Source of the DNA: Succinivibrionaceae bacterium
GTDB taxonomy: Bacteria; Pseudomonadota; Gammaproteobacteria; Enterobacterales; Succinivibrionaceae
Direction of reading: 5' to 3'
Length of the DNA stretch: 64,000 nucleotides
Assembly (NCBI GenBank): GCA_019420905.1
Contig: JAHZGH010000006.1
Location: 95,820-159,819, forward strand
Positions within the stretch are counted from its first letter, which is position 1. Every line of letters begins with the position of its first letter. Below are positions 54,001 through 62,487 of the stretch, piece by piece. The notes beneath the pieces are model-generated. The model saw nothing but the letters and a program-made list of their open reading frames with translations. It did no database searches and had not been told where the DNA came from. The position numbers and the translations under genes were made by a program.

Positions 54001-54604
54001 CGGCAATAAGAAAGGCTCTCGCAATCTGGAAACTTTATTGCGCCGTATTACAGCAAAAGCCCGCGCTGCAGGCATTCATTTAATCATGGCGACCCAGACT
54101 CCGCGTGCTGAGGTTGTAACCGGAGTAATTAAGGCTAATATTCCTTCGCGCATAGCCTATACAGTACAGTCAAGTACAGATTCGCGCGTTATTTTAGATG
54201 AGCCAGGAGCTGAGAATTTATTAGGCAATGGCGATATGCTTGTAAATTATCAGAAGCTTGAAGGATCAAAGACCTTTAGAGCGCATGGCCCGTTTGCCTG
54301 CAATGATGATGTTAAGAATGTAGTTAAGTCCTGGATAGACTATGCAGGAGAGCCTGAATATATTGAAGGCGTTACCGATTATGATGACGAGGAGGATGAG
54401 GAGCCTCGTCAGGAAGATATTCCAGGACAAACTCAGAGCATTGATAAAATTTTCGATCAGGTCGCTCAATATGCTCGAGAGTATTATGCTCAAAAGCAGA
54501 AATCTCCGCCGATTAGTGATATTCAAGTAAACTTCAATGTAGGCTATGCTCGTGCTAAGCGTTTGAAGATGCAGTTGATTCGTGAAGGTGTAGTTGAGGA
54601 TTAG
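51047..54604 (+). CDS. ftsK: DNA translocase FtsK
   Basis: 1185 residues. Four N-terminal membrane segments lie within residues 20-200. A long low-complexity linker (about 200-700) follows, rich in Asn, Asp, Glu and Ser, with a recurring (S/K)T(I/V)(I/V) motif. The motor domain has Walker A GTTGSGKSAG near 846, Walker B IVLIIDEFADL near 970 and ITAKARAAGIHLIMATQTPR. The C-terminal gamma domain (ISDIQVNFNVGYARAKRLKMQLIREGVVED) reads KOPS sites. It pumps chromosome ends to dif at the septum. An ATG at 51032 opens the frame, but GGAGGA serves ATG 51047. It precedes lolA, rarA and serS as in E. coli. The gamma domain ends almost immediately after its winged helix. Confidence 0.96.
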   Translation: MFSRPALGTEKEQTAFFRKIIFACSVVFAAICLVLMLFNSQGQSRAMSGELLNHAEADTLLTDDQTSFLGKIFVYFGGVSYLFPLIIIYIAYKIVYKRLSWRDIDFFVIGTFIVGFNFLVLGLCSLLSVLFVAGQTGAGGMLGDFLTIALFQRLPAPIAMAIPLILTFSGLFLFTHKSPVWYCEAIGAFICSCIPFLDKEKEDKPAAEPPQKEKIDDGIRITRNVSSSKGEEKSNREHKASNSHDVEPSFGDESASIRAKEDKHILDERDEPKAPSSYEPPRFYNGPEDRANEIKKRVQVNQEPLFKPQQKIEPMFSSDFGNLPNSNFEAADKNNFASGNFMSREHAYDEAEHSRIYRGGLFQEDNLNQDKRPSTYIQTAGGTVHNNHNDDKVQRSTIIHTSSQNNQQLFNEDNAAKTIVTRFEEKKVEANDEALDKKGPSTIVTRYVAGTSSLPPTEVVGNPNNRKSTVSTVITHTPEVKAVFNSQDVQMYEKDDALGGSFTHQEEDQHDFENSAFVPQYEEEKENIISFNDVNDNDHTIEVDKLSDAFVPAAVREPSPLDKEPAALISEKDLDYNVYSQSSRGVLPRNDNSDAVSGELYASPAEDYAEPVKTTYEGRTEPNFGDDYESSKFSKEDAFNNYDESQESFSAEPKEVSKGNFGDLTVKPEENPLTVFPTQKYSCATQTVPSFKYDDWRPPFSLLKLSDTKVMMDEETVQKEIMLINKFMHDFRIKAHVENYLSGPVVTQYDLSLEPGVKSSTIRGVQMDLTRNLLVKSIRILDVVPGTPYVGLELPNPKRQLITLGDVVTKDEFIHTKASLPICLGVNVVGKPVVADLAQAPHLLICGTTGSGKSAGVNSMILSLLLTCSPAELRLILIDPKQVEFSLYAGLPHLITPIITETEPALAALDWLVGEMERRYTLIRNMCVHTVDECNAIIREAEAAGQVVYDKSWSADMGGTPPILKPLPKIVLIIDEFADLIATSSGNKKGSRNLETLLRRITAKARAAGIHLIMATQTPRAEVVTGVIKANIPSRIAYTVQSSTDSRVILDEPGAENLLGNGDMLVNYQKLEGSKTFRAHGPFACNDDVKNVVKSWIDYAGEPEYIEGVTDYDDEEDEEPRQEDIPGQTQSIDKIFDQVAQYAREYYAQKQKSPPISDIQVNFNVGYARAKRLKMQLIREGVVED

Positions 54605-54605
54605 T

Positions 54606-55214
54606 ATGAAGAAGCTACTTAAATTAGGCATAGTTCTAGCAGGTATTTTTAGCATCAGTGTAGGTTTTGCTAGTCCTAAGGACGATCTTAAAGAACGCCT
54701 GCAGAGCTTTAAGGCTTTAAGCAGCAGTTTTGAGCAGGAAGTTATTAAAGCCGACGGCAGTATAGTTTCTACATCTAAGGGCAGGCTTTTAGTCTCTAAG
54801 CCAGACAGGCTGATGATGCATACAGAGACCCCTGATGAACAGTATTTGTTTACTAAGGGAGATGCGGTTTATTTTTATGATCCTTTTGTAAATCAGCTTT
54901 CGATTTTTTCTGTTGCTGATTTAAATACGGCTCCTTTTTTATTGCTAAATTCAGATGATAAAAAACTTTGGGATCAGTATGAGGTTAAGTCTCAGGGACA
55001 GAGCTTTACCTTAAGGCCTCATAGTTCGAAGGAGTTTAAAGAAATTGAGCTTAAGTTTAAGGATAATATGCTTGAACGTTTAGTTATCTTTATGAAAGAC
55101 GGCAATAAAAATATTTATAAGCTTTCATCACAAAGCAGTCAGGTCAATTTAAAGGATTTTGACATATCAATTCCTGAGGATGCCGAGGTTGATGATGAGC
55201 GTCGATCCTACTGA
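54606..55214 (+). CDS. lolA: Outer-membrane lipoprotein carrier LolA
   Basis: 202 residues with signal peptide MKKLLKLGIVLAGIFSISVGFA. Mature protein has LKERLQSFKALSSSFEQEV, KGRLLVSKPDRLMMHTETPDEQYLFTKGDAVYFYDPFVNQLSIF and SSKEFKEIELKFKDNMLE, matching LolA. It carries lipoproteins from the LolCDE complex across the periplasm to LolB. It starts one base after the ftsK stop, so translation is coupled, and it overlaps rarA by 20 bases. Confidence 0.93.
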   Translation: MKKLLKLGIVLAGIFSISVGFASPKDDLKERLQSFKALSSSFEQEVIKADGSIVSTSKGRLLVSKPDRLMMHTETPDEQYLFTKGDAVYFYDPFVNQLSIFSVADLNTAPFLLLNSDDKKLWDQYEVKSQGQSFTLRPHSSKEFKEIELKFKDNMLERLVIFMKDGNKNIYKLSSQSSQVNLKDFDISIPEDAEVDDERRSY

Positions 55215-56631
55215 TCTTTTTAGCTCGCAGCTGCAGATTGAGGAAGATTTGGCTAAAGAAGCCTCACTCAAGGCTGACAATTCTGCAGATTTTGCACCTT
55301 TAGCTGCAAGGCTGCGTCCTCAGACTATTGAGGAATATGTAGGGCAAAGTCATCTTCTAGCTAAGGATAAGCCATTAAGAATTGCCTTAGACAGAGGTCA
55401 GCTTTATTCCATGATTTTATGGGGACCTCCAGGAGTTGGAAAGACTACTTTAGCCTTGCTTTTTGCTAAAGCTTCAAATACTTATTTTGAGCAATTGCCT
55501 GCAGTTACCTCAGGTATAAAAGATATCAGGGAAGCTATTGAGCGTGCTAAGAGACGTAAAATGCTCAATACGAGAACCTTATTATTTGTGGATGAAGTGC
55601 ATCGTTTTAATAAATCTCAGCAGGACGCATTTTTACCGCATATTGAAAACGGAACGATTATCTTTATCGGGGCTACTACGGAAAATCCTTCCTTTAGCGT
55701 TAATCAGGCTTTATTGTCGCGGGCGCGCGTATATGTTTTAAAGAAGCTTTCAGAAGAGGAGCTAGGATGCCTTTTAGATTTAGCCCTGCATTCAGAAAAG
55801 GGGCTTTTGGCAGAAAAAATTAAGCTTGATGAAAAAGCGCAGAAGAATCTAATTGAATTGGCAGATGGCGACGGACGGCATCTTTTGAATCTTTTAGAGA
55901 TGGCTGCAGAATTAGCAGCCCCTTTAAAAAACGGGGAAAAACTGATTACTAACGCTATGGTAGGAGCTGTGGCAGGGCGCAGATTATTAAATTATGACAA
56001 GGGCTCAGATGCTTTTTACGAGCTTATTTCAGCCTTTCATAAATCTGTGCGCGGCAGTGCTCCTGATGCGGCTTTGTATTGGTATGCGCGTATTTTAGAA
56101 GCTGGAGGAGATCCTTTATATGTCGCAAGACGGCTTTTGGCAATTGCAACAGAAGATATAGGCCTGGCAGATCCGCGAGCTATGACCGTTGCTTTAAATG
56201 CCTGGGATATATTTGAACGCGTTGGAGCTTATGAGGGAGAGCGAGCTATTGCAGAGGCTGCGGTATATATGGCCTTAGCACCTAAAAGCAATCGCTTATA
56301 TACGGCATTTCATAAAGCTCGGGAGGATGCTGTTGCTACAGGCCGTTTAGAGGTGCCGTTATATTTGCGTAATGCACCGACTAAGCTTATGGAGGATTTA
56401 GGCTATAAAAATGGCTATCGCTATGCACATGATTTCCCTGGAGCTTATGCCGATGGCGAATGTTTTTTCCCTGAGGAATTATGCGGTACAGTATATTATG
56501 AACCCTCAGACAGGGGACTTGAGGAGGCTTTAGGACGCAAGCGTCAATATTTAAAAGATAGAGATAGACTTTCAGAAAATAGGCGTTATCCTTTAGGCTA
56601 TATAGGCAGGAAGACTGTCAATAGAGAATAA
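55195..56631 (+). CDS. rarA: Replication-associated recombination protein RarA (MgsA)
   Basis: 478 residues. AAA+ ATPase: RPQTIEEYVGQSHLL, Walker A WGPPGVGKTTLAL, Walker B LLFVDEVHRFNKSQQDAFLPHIE, sensor I GATTENPSF, then the family-specific RRLLNYDKGSDAFYELISAFHKSVRGSAPDAALYW and EDIGLADPRA. It forms tetramers and acts at stalled forks, near the clamp loader in sequence. The frame is open from 55159; ATG 55195 has GAGG six bases ahead (55192 is also ATG). About 30 residues longer than the E. coli protein at the N-terminus. The order ftsK-lolA-rarA-serS is conserved. Confidence 0.94.
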   Translation: MSVDPTDLFSSQLQIEEDLAKEASLKADNSADFAPLAARLRPQTIEEYVGQSHLLAKDKPLRIALDRGQLYSMILWGPPGVGKTTLALLFAKASNTYFEQLPAVTSGIKDIREAIERAKRRKMLNTRTLLFVDEVHRFNKSQQDAFLPHIENGTIIFIGATTENPSFSVNQALLSRARVYVLKKLSEEELGCLLDLALHSEKGLLAEKIKLDEKAQKNLIELADGDGRHLLNLLEMAAELAAPLKNGEKLITNAMVGAVAGRRLLNYDKGSDAFYELISAFHKSVRGSAPDAALYWYARILEAGGDPLYVARRLLAIATEDIGLADPRAMTVALNAWDIFERVGAYEGERAIAEAAVYMALAPKSNRLYTAFHKAREDAVATGRLEVPLYLRNAPTKLMEDLGYKNGYRYAHDFPGAYADGECFFPEELCGTVYYEPSDRGLEEALGRKRQYLKDRDRLSENRRYPLGYIGRKTVNRE

Positions 56632-56795
56632 TAGGATAAAAATTTTTAAGCTAAAAAAGCTCTTTATGCTGAGCTTAGCGATTAGGCTCTAAGAGTAAAT
56701 AGAAATTTTTTTCTTTCTCTATGTTAGAATATGTTCTGAAATTTTTTAGCTTAAGCTTAAATAGCAATTATTAAGCACAAATACGGTATTTATTC

Positions 56796-58103
56796 ATGCT
56801 CGATTCAAAATATCTGCGCGGTGATATTGAAGAGGCTCAAAAGCGCCTAGCAACCCGCAATTACACTTTAGATACTACTAAAATTCAAGAACTTGAGGCG
56901 ATTCGCAAAGAGACTATGACTCGTACTCAGGAATTACAGGCTCAGCGTAATTCTTTATCTAAGAGCATAGGTCAGGTTTTAAAATCAGGCGGAGATGCCG
57001 CTCCAATTAAGGCTCAGGTAGCTGAGATCAGTGCTGAGTTAGCCTCTGTTAAAAAACGTCAGGATGAGGTTCTCGAGCAATTACGTCAAATCTCTCTTAC
57101 CATTCCTAATTTACCGGATCCAAGCTGTCCTTTAGGACCAGATGACAGTGCTAACGTTGAAGTTAGAAAGTGGGGAACTCCGCGAGTCTTTGATTTCCCG
57201 GTAAAAGATCATGTTGCTATCGGTGAAGGCTTAGGCATGCTTGATTTTGAGCGTGCCCGCAAGGTTTCAGGTGCCCGTTTTGCCTTTATGACAGGTCCTA
57301 TCTGCGCGCTTCATCGTGCCTTAGTCCATTTAATGCTGGATTTGCACCATGAACAGGGCTATACAGAAGTTTATACCCCATATTTAGTAAATTTAGATTC
57401 ATTATACGGAACAGGTCAGATGCCTAAGTTTGCCGAGGATCTGTTCCACACCAGCTTAAATGGCGATGCTGACGGTGATGATGTAAATCGTCATTTCTGC
57501 CTTATTCCAACAGCAGAAGTCCCTCTTACTAACATGGTTCGTGATGAGATTATTCCTGAGGATAAGCTTCCTATCAAGATTACGGCTCATACTCCTTGCT
57601 TTAGATCTGAGGCAGGCTCAGCAGGCCGTGATACTAGAGGCCTTATTCGCATGCATCAGTTCGATAAGGTTGAAATGGTGCAGATTGTAAAGCCTGAGGA
57701 TTCCTGGGAAGCCTTGGAGACCTTGACTCACGATGCTGAGGCTGTACTGCAGGCCTTAGAGATCCCTTATCATGTCGTTGCTTTATGTACAGGCGATATG
57801 GGCTTCAGCTCTGCTAAGACTTATGATATTGAGGTCTGGCTGCCGGCACAGAATACCTATCGCGAGATTTCCTCCTGCTCAAATTGCGTTGATTTCCAGG
57901 CTCGCAGAATGCAGGCTCGTGTACGCCGCAAGGACGGCAAGATTGAATTGGTACACACCTTAAACGGATCTGGCTTAGCAGTTGGACGTACTTTAGTTGC
58001 AGTTTTAGAGAATTATCAGAATGCCGATGGTTCTGTAACTGTGCCTAAGGTTTTACGCAAGTATTTAGGTGGTTTAGAACTGATTACCCCAGAGACTAGG
58101 TAA
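56796..58103 (+). CDS. serS: Serine-tRNA ligase
   Basis: 435 residues (E. coli 430). N-terminal coiled-coil arm (ETMTRTQELQAQRNSLSKSIGQ to KKRQDEVLEQLRQI) binds tRNA-Ser; class II core motif 2 CFRSEAGSAGRDTRGLIRMHQFDKVE and motif 3 NGSGLAVGRTLVAVLEN. It charges tRNA-Ser and the selenocysteine tRNA. A possible extended -10, TGTTAGAAT, sits at 56722-56730. Its stop overlaps the cvpA start (TAATG). No T-box was seen in the leader. Confidence 0.97.
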   Translation: MLDSKYLRGDIEEAQKRLATRNYTLDTTKIQELEAIRKETMTRTQELQAQRNSLSKSIGQVLKSGGDAAPIKAQVAEISAELASVKKRQDEVLEQLRQISLTIPNLPDPSCPLGPDDSANVEVRKWGTPRVFDFPVKDHVAIGEGLGMLDFERARKVSGARFAFMTGPICALHRALVHLMLDLHHEQGYTEVYTPYLVNLDSLYGTGQMPKFAEDLFHTSLNGDADGDDVNRHFCLIPTAEVPLTNMVRDEIIPEDKLPIKITAHTPCFRSEAGSAGRDTRGLIRMHQFDKVEMVQIVKPEDSWEALETLTHDAEAVLQALEIPYHVVALCTGDMGFSSAKTYDIEVWLPAQNTYREISSCSNCVDFQARRMQARVRRKDGKIELVHTLNGSGLAVGRTLVAVLENYQNADGSVTVPKVLRKYLGGLELITPETR

Positions 58104-58600
58104 TGCTCACTGCTTTAGATTGGGCAATGCTGGTCATTGTCGGTTTTTCAGCCTTAATGTCTATTATTCGCGGCTTCGTGAAAGAGGCCGCCTCTATTTT
58201 GTCCTGGATTGCGGCCTTCATCATAGCAGGCCGTTTTTATCCTCAAGTAGCGCCATTATTTTCTTTTTCACAAGATGAGCTGACGCGAAATATTCTGTCA
58301 ATTTTGACTCTATTTATTTCGTCATTATTGATAGTTGGCTTTATAGGCACAGCCATTTGTTCTTTAGTGCAAAAAGCGGGGCTTTCTGGATTTGACAGAC
58401 TATTAGGTGTGGCTTTTGGAGTCGTGCGCGGTGTCCTTGTATTAAGTGCTATTTTGGCCTTAATGCAGATAGCATTCAGATTACACATTTTAAGTTTTGT
58501 AACAGAAGAGCAATGGTGGCGACAGTCTGTTTTTATTCCAGAATTGCAACGAATTGTTAATTGGTTCTTTATCTATATGGGAACACCTGTAGGAGTTTAA
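58103..58600 (+). CDS. cvpA: CvpA family membrane protein
   Basis: 165 residues, four hydrophobic segments: LDWAMLVIVGFSALMSIIRGFVKEAASILSWIAAFIIAGRFY at the N-terminus and SGFDRLLGVAFGVVRGVLVLSAIL, both CvpA signatures. Named for colicin V production and later tied to envelope and purine-linked functions; mechanism unclear. ATG at 58103 shares a base with the serS stop, and purF begins 3 bases after its stop, giving a serS-cvpA-purF unit. In E. coli cvpA-purF is also paired, but serS lies elsewhere. Confidence 0.93.
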   Translation: MLTALDWAMLVIVGFSALMSIIRGFVKEAASILSWIAAFIIAGRFYPQVAPLFSFSQDELTRNILSILTLFISSLLIVGFIGTAICSLVQKAGLSGFDRLLGVAFGVVRGVLVLSAILALMQIAFRLHILSFVTEEQWWRQSVFIPELQRIVNWFFIYMGTPVGV

Positions 58601-58603
58601 TAT

Positions 58604-60121
58604 ATGTGCGGTGTAGTCGGTGTGGTCGGTTTTTCTCCGGTCAATTTAATACTCTATAATTCTCTGCAGGTGTTACAGCACCGCGGGCAGGATGCAGCAG
58701 GAATTGTTACTGTAGACGATCAGGATAATTTCCATCAGCGCAAGGCCAATGGTATGGTTACCGAGGTCTTTCAGCAGCGTCATATGATGCGCTTGCGCGG
58801 CAATATTGGTATTGGACATAATCGTTATCCAACAGCAGGATCCTCTTCAGCTGCAGAGGCTCAGCCTTTTTATGTAAACTCTCCTTTCGGTATTGCATTA
58901 GCCCATAACGGCAATTTAATCAATTCCAAAGAATTAAAGCAAAAATGCATCAAGGCCAGACGCCATGTAAATACTCAGTCTGACTCTGAAATTTTGTTGA
59001 ATATTCTGGCTTGGAAGATTTCTGATGTTAAAAATGAGATCCCTAATCAGGATGATATTTTTAATGCTGTAAGCGGCGTTATCGATGAGATCCGCGGCGG
59101 TTATGCTGTGGTATCCTTAGTTTTAGGCGTAGGCTTAATTGCTTTCCGTGATCCTCATGGTATTCGTCCAATGGTTTTAGGCAGCCGCAAAACTGAGGAT
59201 GGCCGTACGGAATATATGGTTGCCTCTGAGAGTGTTGCTTTAGACGTTTCAGGCTTTAGACTTGATCGCGATGTAGCTCCTGGCGAATGCATCTTGATCA
59301 CTAAAGACGGCAAGCTTTATTCACGTATCTGTGCAAAAGCCCCTGTTTTGCAGCCATGTATTTTTGAGTACGTTTATTTTGCACGTCCTGACAGCGTTAT
59401 TAACGGTGCTTCTGTATATGCAACCCGCGTGCGTATGGGTACTAAGTTAGCTCAGCAGATTAAGCGCGATTATGCTGATCTTAAGATTGATGTTGTAATT
59501 CCGATCCCGGATACCTCTGTAGATATTGCCGTGCAGATTGCCAGATATTTAGGCGTGCCTTATCGTCAGGGCTTTGTTAAGAATCGCTATGTCGGCCGTA
59601 CCTTTATTATGCCAGGTCAGACTCAGCGTCAGAAGGCCGTACGCAGAAAGCTCAATCCGATCCCTTCTGAATTTGCAGGCAAGAGAGTTCTGCTTGTGGA
59701 TGATTCCATTGTTCGCGGAACAACTTCTCTGCAGATAGTTGAGATGGCACGCGAGGCTGGCGCTTTAGAGGTTTATTTTGCTTCAGCATCCCCTGAAATC
59801 AGATATCCTAATATTTACGGTATTGATATGCCGACCTCCGATGAGCTTATTGCTTATGGCCGCAATAATGCAGAAATCTGCAGGGAGATTAAGGCTGATG
59901 CTTTGATCTATCAGTCCTTAGAAGATCTTAAAGATTCTGTTACGGAGGAAAATCCTCAGCTTACAAGCTTCGACTGCTCGATCTTCACTGGCGAATACAT
60001 TGTTCCTCCGTCAGAAGATTACTTCAAAGAAATTGCAGCTCAGCGCAGCGACGATGCTAAGGCAGATAAAGCCTGGAAAGACTCCTCTGATGCAGATGAG
60101 CTGGATATTTTCAATATCTAA
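58604..60121 (+). CDS. purF: Amidophosphoribosyltransferase
   Basis: 505 residues (E. coli 505). N-terminal Cys2 of MCGVVGVVGF is the glutaminase nucleophile with no propeptide. LQHRGQDAAGIV, GNIGIGHNRYPTAGSS and ALAHNGNLIN complete that domain. The phosphoribosyltransferase PRPP loop is RVLLVDDSIVRGTTS. It makes phosphoribosylamine, step 1 of purine synthesis, whose next enzyme PurD is at 39334. The length and domain order leave no doubt. The C-terminal tail (AKADKAWKDSSDADE) is acidic and variable. Confidence 0.98.
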   Translation: MCGVVGVVGFSPVNLILYNSLQVLQHRGQDAAGIVTVDDQDNFHQRKANGMVTEVFQQRHMMRLRGNIGIGHNRYPTAGSSSAAEAQPFYVNSPFGIALAHNGNLINSKELKQKCIKARRHVNTQSDSEILLNILAWKISDVKNEIPNQDDIFNAVSGVIDEIRGGYAVVSLVLGVGLIAFRDPHGIRPMVLGSRKTEDGRTEYMVASESVALDVSGFRLDRDVAPGECILITKDGKLYSRICAKAPVLQPCIFEYVYFARPDSVINGASVYATRVRMGTKLAQQIKRDYADLKIDVVIPIPDTSVDIAVQIARYLGVPYRQGFVKNRYVGRTFIMPGQTQRQKAVRRKLNPIPSEFAGKRVLLVDDSIVRGTTSLQIVEMAREAGALEVYFASASPEIRYPNIYGIDMPTSDELIAYGRNNAEICREIKADALIYQSLEDLKDSVTEENPQLTSFDCSIFTGEYIVPPSEDYFKEIAAQRSDDAKADKAWKDSSDADELDIFNI

Positions 60122-60327
60122 TACAGCTTTTAGCTAAAAACTGTAATTATCATGGCCGTATATTCTGTATTTATTTATGGAAATACGGCCATAAATTTAA
60201 AGACAATATCAAATTTTATGTACGATTTTGTAAAATCAAAGTGAAGTAATTTTTTTTTGGTTTTAAAATCATCGTTACCTTTATAAATGCACGTTTATAA
60301 ATAATCAAATCCGCAAAAGGACAAGAA

Positions 60328-62142
60328 ATGATTTCTCCATTAAGATTTGTGTTTAGTTTGGCTTTGCTGGCAATTCCTGCTGAGCTTTATTATGCGTCTT
60401 TCTATGCGCCATTATTTTCTGACTCAAGTCTTAGTGAAATTGGCTTTTTTTATCTGATAGCTTTAGGAGTATTTCCGTTATACGGTACAGCAGCTTTAAC
60501 AGCTGCCTTATATCCGCTCCTGAAGCTCTTAAAAAATCGACATCCTGCCTATATTAAAGCTGCAGCCTTCATAATTTCATTTTTATTGCTGCTTATTTTA
60601 GCTATTGATGCTCATGTTTTTTATTTATACCGCTTTCATCTGAGCGTTGCCATGCTAGAGCTGTTCTTTAATGGACAGATTATCAGCTTCTCCTCTAGTA
60701 TGAAGCTTTCTATCACAATTGAAGCGGTATTGCTCTGTTGCTATGTGCTTTTAATGGTGTTTTTAGCTTTAAGGCTAGTTAGTTTTAAGAAATTTAAAAG
60801 CTATTTTTTATTAGTTCCAAGCTGTCTGTTATTTTTAGGCGTGAATATTATGCATGCAGCAGCAACAGCTCATGCTGATGTTGCGCTTACTTCTTTGGCA
60901 GCACGCATTCCTTTATATTATCCATTAACAGCGAATACTTTTCTTTTGCGCCATGGTTTTATTACAGAAGAGGATATGACTGTAGACAAGGCTAATATTC
61001 AGTCGCAGGGTATTTTTGATTATCCTAAAGAGCCTTTAAGCTATGCTTCTGACGTAAAGCCTAAAAATATCCTATTTATAATTGTTGATTCTTTACGCTC
61101 TGATATGCTGACGCCAGAGGTAATGCCTAATCTTTATGCGTTCTCGCAGGGAAACTGGCGTTTTTTAAATCATCATTCAGGCGGTAATTGTACGCGTTTT
61201 GGTGTTTTTACCTTGTTTTACGGCATTCCAGGCAGCTACTGGAATGCAGCGCGCAGTTCAGGAACTAAGGCAGCGCTGATCTCCGCCTGCGAAAAATTTA
61301 ATTTTGAGATTAAGACATTTACCTCAGCTCCTTTATATAAGCCGGAATTCCATCAGACTGTTTTTGCCGGAGTTGATAATTTACGCATGACCTCTGAGGG
61401 AAATACTGTACTTTTACGAGATAAGAATTGTATTGATGATTTTGAGCGCTATCTTGATGCACGTACTAAGGAACGCTTTTTTAGCTTAGTCTTTTTGGAT
61501 AATGTTCATGAATACAGCTTTGATAAAAATCAGGAGAAGATTTTTACTCCCACAGAGCAGTCCTTTAATTACATGGAATTATCTCCGTCTACAAATATTG
61601 AGCCTTATCGTAATTTGGCTAAAAACGCCTCTTATGCGGCAGATAAGAATTTAGGACGCATCTTCGGCATATTAAAGGAAAGAAAGCTTTTAGAAGATAC
61701 TATAGTTATAGTTACAGCCGATCATGGCGATGAGCTTAACGATAACGGCTTAAATTACTGGGGACATAACAGCAATTTTTCTTCTGCGCAGACTAAGGTT
61801 CCGCTGGTTGTTTCCTGGCCTGGAAGGCATGGAGAGGAAATAAAAAAACTAAGTACTGCCTATGATGTCAGTACCACTCTCTTAAAGCATGCTTTCGGCG
61901 TTGAAAATCAGATCCGTGATTATGCAATGGGCGAGGATCTGTTTTCTTTGGATAAGCGCAAGTATTTTTGGGTCTCCTCATATACTGAAAATGCGATTGT
62001 CAGCGAAAAATGCATTGGCGTTTTTGATGTTTTGGGCTTTCTGTCCTGGCGTGATCAGTCCTATCGTAAGATGTCACAAGGTTGTGAAGGTATAGATTAC
62101 TGGCAGGCCCTGCAGGATTTGAATTTTTATTTAAAAAGATAG
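60328..62142 (+). CDS. Inner-membrane sulfatase-fold protein, YejM/PbgA-like
   Basis: 604 residues: five N-terminal membrane segments (residues about 5-185) and a periplasmic alkaline phosphatase-fold domain (about 240-604). It aligns by memory with E. coli YejM (586): RIPLYYPLTANTFLLRHGF matches its LPLSYPMTARRFLEKHGL. The domain keeps Asp254 (IIVDSLRSDM), Thr289 in HHSGGNCTRFG, and Asp465-His466 in TADHGDE. E. coli YejM, as I recall it, has TAGRG there and is thought to sense LPS with LapB rather than hydrolyse. This homologue may be an active enzyme or a transferase; unresolved. GGACAAG precedes the ATG. Monocistronic. Confidence 0.8.
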   Translation: MISPLRFVFSLALLAIPAELYYASFYAPLFSDSSLSEIGFFYLIALGVFPLYGTAALTAALYPLLKLLKNRHPAYIKAAAFIISFLLLLILAIDAHVFYLYRFHLSVAMLELFFNGQIISFSSSMKLSITIEAVLLCCYVLLMVFLALRLVSFKKFKSYFLLVPSCLLFLGVNIMHAAATAHADVALTSLAARIPLYYPLTANTFLLRHGFITEEDMTVDKANIQSQGIFDYPKEPLSYASDVKPKNILFIIVDSLRSDMLTPEVMPNLYAFSQGNWRFLNHHSGGNCTRFGVFTLFYGIPGSYWNAARSSGTKAALISACEKFNFEIKTFTSAPLYKPEFHQTVFAGVDNLRMTSEGNTVLLRDKNCIDDFERYLDARTKERFFSLVFLDNVHEYSFDKNQEKIFTPTEQSFNYMELSPSTNIEPYRNLAKNASYAADKNLGRIFGILKERKLLEDTIVIVTADHGDELNDNGLNYWGHNSNFSSAQTKVPLVVSWPGRHGEEIKKLSTAYDVSTTLLKHAFGVENQIRDYAMGEDLFSLDKRKYFWVSSYTENAIVSEKCIGVFDVLGFLSWRDQSYRKMSQGCEGIDYWQALQDLNFYLKR

Positions 62143-62487
62143 AATAAGAAATACTTCAAGATATTTAATTAAAATTATATATATTTAGTAGTCGATTTAT
62201 TTAAAATAAACTATTATGCTATATATTATATTTTGTATAAATTTATAAAATTAAATTAATTAGTTTATGGTTATCTAAAAATTTAGAAGAAAAAATAATT
62301 ATACATAAGCTTAAATTATGTATCCTTAGAAAATTTTTTTGCTAAAAAAAGTGTGACGTAATAAACAGTTAATAAAACTTATTTTACTTTTTACCGTAAA
62401 GATGCGCACTTTTTATAAATTTTGCTATAATTAGAGGTGCGATCCGGTTAGAGGTCGTGTAATTAAAAACTATATAGGATTTATATC
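62143..62487. other. A+T-rich leader region of the porin gene
   Basis: 345 bases, extremely A+T-rich in its first 200. The last 70 bases hold a TATAAT with extended TGC and a 56-base leader (GAGGTGCGATCCGGTTAGAGG). No gene is seen. Confidence 0.55.
62423..62431 (+). promoter_or_regulatory. Extended -10 of the porin gene
   Basis: TGC-TATAAT at 62423-62431, perfect -10, 56 bases before the ATG. No good -35 is apparent, consistent with an extended -10 promoter or an activator. Confidence 0.6.

Noticed and set aside
54266..54655. 129-codon minus-strand frame at the ftsK 3' end
   Set aside because: It is antisense to the conserved FtsK gamma domain and the lolA start.
60152..60192. Ten-base-pair inverted repeat after purF as a terminator
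   Set aside because: The arms are perfect (ATGGCCGTAT / ATACGGCCAT), but the 21-base loop and absence of a T run make factor-independent termination unlikely.
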